Assembly (NCBI GenBank): GCA_031269205.1
Contig: JAISZM010000153.1
Location: 1 to 11,970, forward strand
DNA: 11,970 nt
Direction: 5' to 3'
DNA from: Eubacteriales Family XIII. Incertae Sedis bacterium
GTDB lineage: Bacteria; Bacillota; Clostridia; Peptostreptococcales; Anaerovoracaceae
Of the stretch, positions 1 through 5,142 are shown piece by piece. The translations under genes were made by a program, and so were the position numbers. Under the pieces are notes generated by a model. It saw only the letters and a program-made list of their open reading frames with translations. It had not been told where the DNA came from and ran no database searches. Every line of letters begins with the position of its first letter. The stretch's first letter is position 1.

Positions 1-13
1 GAACGAGGTAAGT

Positions 14-56
14 GCGACCCCGGCCGCGTTTTCCATCTACCGGGGAACGCCTTTTT
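14..56 (+). terminator. Rho-independent terminator of an upstream gene
   Basis: CCCCGG (18-23) pairs with CCGGGG (40-45), and an outer GCG (14-16) can pair with CGC (48-50) across a small A/AA bulge. The loop is 16 nt, and TTTTT (52-56) follows the stem. There is no matching A-run on the left, so it should act on + strand transcription. One frame has a TAA at 9-11, just before the stem, which would fit a protein gene ending there. Only two codons of that frame are visible, so the upstream gene cannot be identified and could equally be an RNA gene. Confidence 0.7.
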
Positions 57-188
57 CATGGTGGTGTTTTGATGTTTTATCCTTACCAGAAATAAGCAAG
101 CGGGAATGCACAGACGGTCCTGGGTTATTTTTGCCTGCCGGCTCAATCATGCTCACAACATATCCGTCGCTTATTGCCGGAATACACG

Positions 189-224
189 TTTTATCAGATA
201 CAACCGATAAAATAGATTTTTATC
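189..224. repeat. Alternating TTTTATC / GATAAAA inverted repeats
   Basis: TTTTATC (189-195), GATAAAA (206-212) and TTTTATC (218-224) follow one another. The middle arm can pair with either neighbour, with a 10-nt or a 5-nt spacer. A fourth TTTTATC is at 75-81, and shorter TTATC cores occur at 230-234 and, inverted, at 343-347. The repeats are exact. Function is unknown: repressor or activator sites upstream of the 290-318 promoter are possible, as is chance in AT-rich DNA. Confidence 0.4.
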
Positions 225-260
225 ATTGATTATCCCGCGTAAACTCACTAAAAATATCGA

Positions 261-288
261 CAACGCAACTGGTCCCCGGCGCGTTGCG
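261..288. promoter_or_regulatory. Dyad next to the -35 box, candidate operator
   Basis: CGCAAC (264-269) is the exact inverse of GTTGCG (283-288), with 13 nt between. The overlapping CAACGC (261-266) and GCGTTG (281-286) form an alternative pairing. The right arm ends one base before the -35 hexamer of the next promoter, the usual place for an activator site. It is not a terminator, because no T-run follows. Which regulator would bind is not visible. Confidence 0.4.
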
Positions 289-289
289 C

Positions 290-318
290 TTGACAGGCAG
301 AGAGAAATTTGATTTAAT
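290..318 (+). promoter_or_regulatory. Sigma-A promoter of the PLP enzyme gene
   Basis: A perfect -35 hexamer TTGACA (290-295) is followed by a 17-bp spacer and TTTAAT (313-318), five of six matches to TATAAT. Transcription would start near 325, giving a leader of about 40 nt that holds the ribosome site AAAAGGGTGA (351-360) before the GTG start at 367. The leader is too short for a riboswitch, so control is probably at initiation. Confidence 0.75.
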
Positions 319-366
319 ATACTAAACATATATAATATATCTGATAATGTAAAAGGGTGAGTTTCT

Positions 367-1542
367 GTGGGAAGAGAAGATGGATTTTTGACACGCGCCG
401 TCCACGCGGGGAATGACGTCGACAAAGAGACGGGCGCCATCCGCCGCCCGATCACGATGGCGAACAGCTACGAACTGCCCTACGACCCGACGGACATCAA
501 CTGGAGCAGTACGGACGGCAATCTCTACACGAGGAACGGCGGCGCGAACCAAGCCTACCTGCAGGAAAAACTTCGCCTGCTTCACGGCACGGACGACTGC
601 GTCGTCCTCGCCTCAGGCGTGGCGGCCCTGTCGGGCGTGTTCTTCGCATTTCTGAAATCCGGCGAACACGCCGTCGTATCGGACAGCACCTACATAGCTG
701 CTTATCGGCTGATGCACGAACTTTTGCCCGAGAAATACGGCGTTCGGACGACTCTTGTCGACGCGTCGGATCTCGGCGCGGTCCGCGAAGCGATCCGGCC
801 GGACACGAAACTCGTCCATATAGAAACGCCCGCCAATCCTACGCTGAAAGTCAGCGATATAGCGGCAATCGCCGAGATCGCGCATGGCGTGGGCGCGCTT
901 TTATCCGTGGACAACACCTTCGCCACGCCGTACAACCAGCGCCCGACAGACCTCGGCGCGGATCTGACGGTCGAAAGCCTCACCAAATTTATCAATGGCC
1001 ACGGAGACGCCCTTGGCGGCGCGGTTCTCGGGTCGCAGCCCCTGATAGACAGGATTCGCGCCGAGGCGATGGTGAACCTCGGAGGAGCGATCAGCCCCTT
1101 TAACGCTTGGCTGATCATGCGGGGTTCCGTGACCTTGCCGCTCCGCATGAGGCAGCACAACGAGAGCGCGCAAAAAGTCGCGGAGTTTCTGAAAGCGCGG
1201 CCGGAAGTGCGCTTTGTCGCCTATCCCGGACTCGATTCGGACAGCGGCCACGTCGTGGCGAAGAGACAGACGACGGGAGGCTACGGCGGTATCATGGCTT
1301 TCGGGCTGAACGCCGACCACGACGCGCATTGCCGCTTCGTGAGCTGTCTGCGCGTCGTGACAAATGCCGTGTCGCTCGGCCACGACGAGAGCCTCATCGT
1401 GTTCATCGGCGAGAAAGACGAGCGGCAGCATCTCTATCCCGAGGAGTTCCGCGGCGGCTTCTTCCGCTTTTCCGTCGGCCTCGAGGACACGGCCGACATC
1501 ATCGCGGATTTGGAGCGGGCGCTCTATGCCGCGCGTAAGTAG
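367..1542 (+). CDS. PLP-dependent trans-sulfuration family enzyme (cystathionine gamma-lyase/synthase-like)
   Basis: This 391-residue protein has the normal length for the Cys/Met-metabolism PLP family (cystathionine gamma-synthase, gamma- and beta-lyase, methionine gamma-lyase). These cytoplasmic enzymes act on sulfur amino acids. Visible features are YTR (54-56), the neighbour-subunit phosphate contact; LASGVAAL (81-88); DNTFATP (182-188), whose Asp182 should contact the pyridine nitrogen; SLTKFINGHGD (204-214) with the Schiff-base Lys207; SLGHDESL (336-343); and FRFSVGLED (366-374) with the carboxylate-binding Arg367. The stretch after YTR reads NGGANQ instead of the usual NPT-type sequence, and 344-362 differs from the usual MTH-containing loop, so the substrate and reaction type cannot be assigned. 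The GTG start is supported by AAAAGGGTGA six bases upstream. The gene has its own promoter and appears monocistronic, although no clear terminator follows it. Confidence 0.9.
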   Translation: MGREDGFLTRAVHAGNDVDKETGAIRRPITMANSYELPYDPTDINWSSTDGNLYTRNGGANQAYLQEKLRLLHGTDDCVVLASGVAALSGVFFAFLKSGEHAVVSDSTYIAAYRLMHELLPEKYGVRTTLVDASDLGAVREAIRPDTKLVHIETPANPTLKVSDIAAIAEIAHGVGALLSVDNTFATPYNQRPTDLGADLTVESLTKFINGHGDALGGAVLGSQPLIDRIRAEAMVNLGGAISPFNAWLIMRGSVTLPLRMRQHNESAQKVAEFLKARPEVRFVAYPGLDSDSGHVVAKRQTTGGYGGIMAFGLNADHDAHCRFVSCLRVVTNAVSLGHDESLIVFIGEKDERQHLYPEEFRGGFFRFSVGLEDTADIIADLERALYAARK

Positions 1543-1605
1543 CATTTTTTAAGGCTCCCAAAAGGCACTCGAACCGAAACGCTGTGTACAAGCGGCTCCA
1601 GCTAC

Positions 1606-1639
1606 GCAAGGGAGGCGACTGACCCCTCATCGCCTTTGC
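1606..1639. repeat. Inverted repeat downstream of the PLP enzyme gene
   Basis: AGGCGA (1613-1618) pairs exactly with TCGCCT (1630-1635) across an 11-nt loop. GCAA (1606-1609) and TTGC (1636-1639) can extend the stem if GGG (1610-1612) bulges out. It may help end transcription of the upstream gene, but the DNA after it lacks a clear T-run, so I do not call it a terminator. Confidence 0.35.
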
Positions 1640-1640
1640 C

Positions 1641-1666
1641 GTATTTTGCGCCGAGGAACAAAATAC
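1641..1666. repeat. Perfect 8-bp inverted repeat GTATTTTG / CAAAATAC
   Basis: GTATTTTG (1641-1648) and CAAAATAC (1659-1666) are exact inverses with a 10-nt spacer. The stem is AT-rich and has no T-run after it on either strand, so it does not look like an intrinsic terminator. It sits about 55 bases upstream of the TATAAT at 1723 and could be a protein-binding site. Confidence 0.4.
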
Positions 1667-1678
1667 AAAATAAAAAAA

Positions 1679-1693
1679 TTCGAAAATTTCGAA
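1679..1693. promoter_or_regulatory. 15-nt palindrome TTCGAAAATTTCGAA, candidate operator
   Basis: TTCGAAA (1679-1685) and TTTCGAA (1687-1693) are exact inverses around a single A. The palindrome ends 29 bases before a perfect TATAAT at 1723-1728, so it lies just upstream of where a -35 element would be. This spacing suits a dimeric regulator of the transglutaminase gene. No regulator can be named; it is only loosely like LexA-type boxes. Confidence 0.4.
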
Positions 1694-1698
1694 GCGGA

Positions 1699-1728
1699 CA
1701 AGAAAATCGGAGAAAACTCATCTATAAT
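1699..1728 (+). promoter_or_regulatory. Probable promoter of the transglutaminase gene (perfect -10, weak -35)
   Basis: TATAAT at 1723-1728 is a perfect -10 hexamer. The region 17-18 bp upstream (about 1699-1705) has no good TTGACA match, so the promoter may need an activator. If used, transcription starts near 1735. That would exclude the TTG at 1728 as the start codon of the next gene. Confidence 0.45.
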
Positions 1729-1775
1729 TGATAGAGACTCGGATCGATGGATCAACACAGAACGGGACGCGCCCG

Positions 1776-2816
1776 ATGAGGCGCGATCCGGCAGGGGATT
1801 TTACCGAAGAGCATCAGTATCAGGTTACAGAGGTCGCAATTCCGACGGGAATAGGATTCGTGAGGAAATCAGCGAAATTTGGCATTGCGCTTGCAGCGTC
1901 TATAGGTTGTATTGTTCTCGTGGCAGGGTTGACGGGAATTTCCTTGGGTTCGACAGGTGTTTTCAGTGCTCACATCCTTCAGTCGATCTACGGGATATTC
2001 AACGATACGCGCGAGGTATCGGGTCTTGTGCTGCGCGACAAGACGGGCGAATATTACGAACTGGCCGTCGAGTTTGACTTTCTCAATAAGACGGGGCTGT
2101 CGGACGACATGGATATCACCTTCAGTTGGGACATGGCGGAAGGGTTCGATGAGGATGCGGTGATTTTCGATCAGCCGAACGTCGCCTACGAAGTCGGGGC
2201 TGGCGAGGAAGATCTGCGCAGGCTGACCGTTCACTGCCGGGGATTTGACAGCGCGAAGGGGTTGACGGCAAGGCTGCGCTATTCCGCGGAGGCGTTGGCG
2301 GTGCGCGAGACGGTTTCGAGCCATTACCGATGGGATTTGAACGAGCTGACGAGCGAGGATATCTCCGAATTGGACGCGGAGATGGCGTCGTTCGAAGACC
2401 TGTACGCCTGCGCTAATTGGATCAGGAGGAACATCAAATACGAGGAGGTCACGGAAGGGCCGCAGTCCGCGGCGGAGACGTTCCGCGCGAAGCGTGGGGA
2501 TTGCGACGACATCGCCATATTGATGTGCTATATGGTGGGACGGTTGTTCCCTGAGAAGGAGCCGCGCGTGGCGGAAGGTTGGACCACGAACGGTAGATAC
2601 CACGCGAACACGCTGATCCACACGGACGAGGGATGGATAACGCTCGACCCGAACGCTTCGTCGCTGCGGTTCGACGTGTTGGATTCTCAGCCCTTTGTGC
2701 CCGCCGGGCGGGTGTCGCTCCCCTTTGACGTAAGGGACGCCGACGGCCGCGAAGCGGAACCGGGAGAACTCGGCATCGCTTTCGGAAAAGGAACCGTGGA
2801 AAAGCGCGAAAGGTGA
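1776..2816 (+). CDS. Membrane-anchored transglutaminase-like (papain-fold) protein
   Basis: From ATG 1776 the protein has 346 residues. A hydrophobic segment after a short basic stretch (about residues 35-57) should be an uncleaved signal anchor, placing the rest outside the membrane. The C-terminal half holds a transglutaminase-like core: RGDCDDIAI with the nucleophile Cys243, RYHANTLI with His276, and WITLDPN with Asp291, spaced as in the TGc family. Such domains cleave or remodel peptide or isopeptide bonds, or crosslink proteins; the substrate is not visible. The middle part (about 78-185) is not recognised. The frame is open back to TTG 1728, but that codon overlaps the TATAAT. GTG 1860 would put the hydrophobic helix right at the N-terminus and is a serious alternative, with CGGGA at 1846-1850. 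The gene stands alone, 267 bp upstream of gyrB. Confidence 0.8.
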   Translation: MRRDPAGDFTEEHQYQVTEVAIPTGIGFVRKSAKFGIALAASIGCIVLVAGLTGISLGSTGVFSAHILQSIYGIFNDTREVSGLVLRDKTGEYYELAVEFDFLNKTGLSDDMDITFSWDMAEGFDEDAVIFDQPNVAYEVGAGEEDLRRLTVHCRGFDSAKGLTARLRYSAEALAVRETVSSHYRWDLNELTSEDISELDAEMASFEDLYACANWIRRNIKYEEVTEGPQSAAETFRAKRGDCDDIAILMCYMVGRLFPEKEPRVAEGWTTNGRYHANTLIHTDEGWITLDPNASSLRFDVLDSQPFVPAGRVSLPFDVRDADGREAEPGELGIAFGKGTVEKRER

Positions 2817-2920
2817 TCGCGAGGCGGCCGCTACGTGGCCGGAAGGCGGCGCGGGGGAGCGCGGGAAAGCCAAAACTGACGGATATCATATATATTACAG
2901 GACAATTACAGCGGGGAAGG

Positions 2921-2941
2921 CTTAAAAAGGCGCTTTTTAGG
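2921..2941. repeat. A/T-tract hairpin in the spacer before gyrB
   Basis: TAAAAAG (2923-2929) and CTTTTTA (2933-2939) pair exactly around a GCG loop. The stem extends outward by a T-G wobble and a C-G pair. The hairpin lies between the transglutaminase gene and the gyrB promoter. It might weakly terminate transcription from either side, but its AT-rich stem is not that of a standard intrinsic terminator. Confidence 0.35.
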
Positions 2942-2988
2942 GCGATAATTTTGTTGTTTAATGCTTTTTGTCCATCGGCCGTTTTAGC

Positions 2989-3017
2989 TTGCGAAATCAC
3001 CTGTTTTGTGGTAAAAT
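2989..3017 (+). promoter_or_regulatory. gyrB promoter with extended -10
   Basis: TTGCGA (2989-2994, four of six matches to TTGACA), a 17-bp spacer and TAAAAT (3012-3017, five of six) form a standard sigma-A promoter. TGG directly before the -10 gives the extended -10 TGN element. Transcription would start near 3024, leaving a leader of about 60 nt. This is the only strong promoter seen before the long gene run that follows. Gyrase promoters in several bacteria respond to loss of supercoiling; whether this one does is an inference. Confidence 0.7.
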
Positions 3018-3083
3018 TAATACTGATGAAAAGAACCGCTTTTGATCGATTTTTGATGAAAAACGAGTGGCGACGGAGGGTGT

Positions 3084-4997
3084 ATGGTAGACGCGAGCAA
3101 ACAGAAGTATGACGCCGAACAGATTGAGGTACTAGAGGGTCTTGAACCCGTTCGGCAGCGGCCGGGCATGTACATAGGCAGCACGGGGCCACGGGGACTC
3201 CACCACCTCGTCTACGAGGTAGTAGACAACAGCGTCGATGAGGCGATAGCAGGGTTCTGCAAGAACATCCGGATAACGATACAGAAGGACGATTCCGTCG
3301 TCGTCGAGGACGACGGGCGCGGAATGCCCGTCGACAAGCATCCGAAGCTCGGCGTGCCGGCCGTCGAGGTCATCCACACGGTGCTGCACGCGGGCGGCAA
3401 GTTCGGCGGCGGCGGTTACAAGGTGTCGGGCGGCCTGCACGGGGTCGGCGCGTCCGTCGTGAACGCGCTGTCCGAGCACATGGAGGTCGAGGTCAAGCGC
3501 AACGGCAACATCTATCGGCAGACCTACAGCCGCGGCGCGACGACGTCGGCGCTCGAGATCGTCGGCGAGTCGAGAAGGACGGGCTCGAAGACGGCCTTCA
3601 AGCCCGATCCTGAGATATTCGACGAGATAGAGTTCGATTTCACGACGATCGAGCACCGTATGCGTGAGATGGCCTTCCTGAACAAGGCCGTGCGCATCAC
3701 GCTGAAGGACGAGCGCGAGGGGAAAAAGCGCAAGGAGGAGTTCTATTACGAGGGCGGCATCAAGGAGTTCGTCAAGCACCAGAACGAGAGCCGCAACGCG
3801 CTGCACGACGACATCATCTACTTCGAGGCGCGGCGCGGCGAGGACGCCGAGGTCGAGATCGCGATGCAGTACACGGACCGCTTCAACGAGACGATATTCA
3901 CGTACGCGAACACCATCAACACGATAGACGGCGGCACGCACCTCATAGGTTTCAAGTCGTCACTGACGCGCGTGTTCAACGACTACGCGCGCAGGACGAA
4001 CGCGCTGAAGGAGAACGACGAGAGCTTCGCGGGGGACGACGTGCGCGAGGGGCTGACGGCCATCGTGTCCGTGAAGCTGTCCGCGCCGCAGTTCGAGGGG
4101 CAGACTAAGGGCAAGCTCGGCAACAGCGATATGCGAGGCTTTGTCGAGACGGCGACGAACGACAACCTTATGGCCTTCCTCGAGGAGCATCCGCAGGCGG
4201 CGAAGGCCATCATCGCGAAGATAACGAACGCTTACAAGGCGAGGCTCGCGGCGCAGAAGGCGCGGGCGACGGTCAGGAAATCCGGGCTTGAGGGCGGCAG
4301 CCTGCCGGGCAAGCTCGCCGACTGTTCGGAGAAGGATCCGCAGCTTTCTGAAATATTTCTCGTCGAGGGCGACAGCGCCGGCGGCAGCGCGAAGCAGGGA
4401 CGCGATCGCAAGCGGCAGGCCATCCTCCCGCTGCGCGGCAAGATATTGAATGTAGAGAAGGCGCGCTTCGACAAGATGCTCGGTTCCGAAGAGATCAAGA
4501 ACATGATAACGGCTTTCGGCTGCGGCATAGGCGAGGAGTTCAACGAGGAGAAGCTGCGCTACCACAAGATCGTCATCATGACGGACGCGGACGTGGACGG
4601 CGCGCATATACGTACGCTGCTCCTCACGTTTTTCTTCCGCCACATGACACCGCTCATACAGAACGGCTACGTGTACATCGCGCAGCCGCCGCTCTACCGC
4701 GTGAAGAAGGGCAAGGAGGAACATTACACCTATACCGAGCGCGAGCAGGAGAAGCTTCTCGCGACGCTCGGCGAAGGCAAGCTGGACATCCAGCGCTACA
4801 AGGGTCTCGGTGAAATGGACGCGGAGCAACTCTGGGAGACGACGATGGACTACGAGAAACGCACGCTCATACAGATAACGATAGACGATATGGCGGCGGC
4901 CGACGAGACCTTCGCGATGCTGATGGGCGACAAGGTGCCGCCGCGCCGCAAATTCATAGAGGACAACGCGAAGTACGTGAAGAACTTGGATATATAG
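3084..4997 (+). CDS. gyrB: DNA gyrase subunit B
   Basis: The ATPase subunit of the A2B2 type II topoisomerase that introduces negative supercoils. It has 637 residues, full length for the family without the extra domain of the E. coli protein. The GHKL ATPase domain shows EVVDN with the catalytic Glu45, DDGRGMP (76-82) and GGLHGVGASVVN (116-127). The transducer domain has QTKGKLGN (340-347), whose lysines contact ATP phosphate. The Toprim domain has EGDSAGGSAKQGRDRKRQ (428-445), PLRGKILNVEKA (449-460) and DADVDG (501-506), giving metal ligands Glu428, Asp501 and Asp503. The tail has QRYKGLGEMD (570-579). The EGDSAGGSAKQGRDR to LRGKILN block favours GyrB over ParE. The ATG follows GGAGGG (3075-3080) closely. 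It is transcribed from the 2989-3017 promoter and followed by gyrA after 145 nt. Confidence 0.98.
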   Translation: MVDASKQKYDAEQIEVLEGLEPVRQRPGMYIGSTGPRGLHHLVYEVVDNSVDEAIAGFCKNIRITIQKDDSVVVEDDGRGMPVDKHPKLGVPAVEVIHTVLHAGGKFGGGGYKVSGGLHGVGASVVNALSEHMEVEVKRNGNIYRQTYSRGATTSALEIVGESRRTGSKTAFKPDPEIFDEIEFDFTTIEHRMREMAFLNKAVRITLKDEREGKKRKEEFYYEGGIKEFVKHQNESRNALHDDIIYFEARRGEDAEVEIAMQYTDRFNETIFTYANTINTIDGGTHLIGFKSSLTRVFNDYARRTNALKENDESFAGDDVREGLTAIVSVKLSAPQFEGQTKGKLGNSDMRGFVETATNDNLMAFLEEHPQAAKAIIAKITNAYKARLAAQKARATVRKSGLEGGSLPGKLADCSEKDPQLSEIFLVEGDSAGGSAKQGRDRKRQAILPLRGKILNVEKARFDKMLGSEEIKNMITAFGCGIGEEFNEEKLRYHKIVIMTDADVDGAHIRTLLLTFFFRHMTPLIQNGYVYIAQPPLYRVKKGKEEHYTYTEREQEKLLATLGEGKLDIQRYKGLGEMDAEQLWETTMDYEKRTLIQITIDDMAAADETFAMLMGDKVPPRRKFIEDNAKYVKNLDI

Positions 4998-5077
4998 ATA
5001 AACTGGATCAAGTCGTCCGTTCCGCAGGATTTTCTTCGCGGATGCGGCGCAGTCGACCGAGCGACGAGGGCGTGTAT

Positions 5078-5108
5078 TTGACGTACGCTACCGAGGAGCG
5101 AGTAGGAT
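5078..5108 (+). promoter_or_regulatory. Weak candidate secondary promoter before gyrA
   Basis: TTGACG (5078-5083) and TAGGAT (5103-5108) resemble promoter hexamers, but the 19-bp spacer is longer than ideal. The 145-nt gyrB-gyrA gap has no terminator, so co-transcription is expected and this would only add a second start. A short CCGCACATGCGG inverted repeat (5112-5123) precedes the gyrA ribosome site AAGGA (5133-5137) and might affect its access. Confidence 0.25.
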
Positions 5109-5142
5109 AAGCCGCACATGCGGAGAAAAGACAAGGAACGGC

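Larger units (their letters stand above)
57..289. other. AT-rich intergenic spacer, no gene recognised
   Basis: About 230 bases lie between the terminator and the promoter of the PLP enzyme. They are much richer in A/T than the flanking genes. One forward frame is open from position 2 to about 229, but it has no ribosome site or recognisable protein, so I treat it as chance. No SAM riboswitch, T-box or tRNA-like fold was recognised by eye. The notable content is the TTTTATC/GATAAAA repeat set and the dyad at 261-288, listed separately. Confidence 0.6.

Noticed and set aside
1..229. Forward frame open from base 2 to about 229
   Set aside because: It runs through the terminator hairpin, changes composition midway and has no recognisable protein content. 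It is probably chance in AT-rich spacer.
57..366. SAM riboswitch, T-box or replication origin (DnaA boxes) before the PLP enzyme
   Set aside because: The promoter at 290-318 leaves a leader too short for a riboswitch. The TTATC cores do not extend to the TTATCCACA consensus, and no dnaA or dnaN gene is present.
1869..2873. Long antisense open frame (334 codons) opposite the transglutaminase gene
   Set aside because: It is Arg/His/Val-rich low-complexity translation typical of the complement of GC-rich codons, with no recognisable motif. The + strand frame has clear catalytic motifs.
2813..3112. 99-codon + strand frame spanning the spacer before gyrB
   Set aside because: It crosses the promoter, overlaps gyrB out of frame and has no ribosome site or recognisable domain. 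Only its last 28 codons are kept, as a speculative finding.
3132..4829. Two long antisense frames (269 and 289 codons) opposite gyrB
   Set aside because: They are complement-strand shadows of a certain gene, rich in Leu, Val, Arg and Asp, with no family resemblance. The same holds for the antisense frames opposite gyrA, sigB and trpS.
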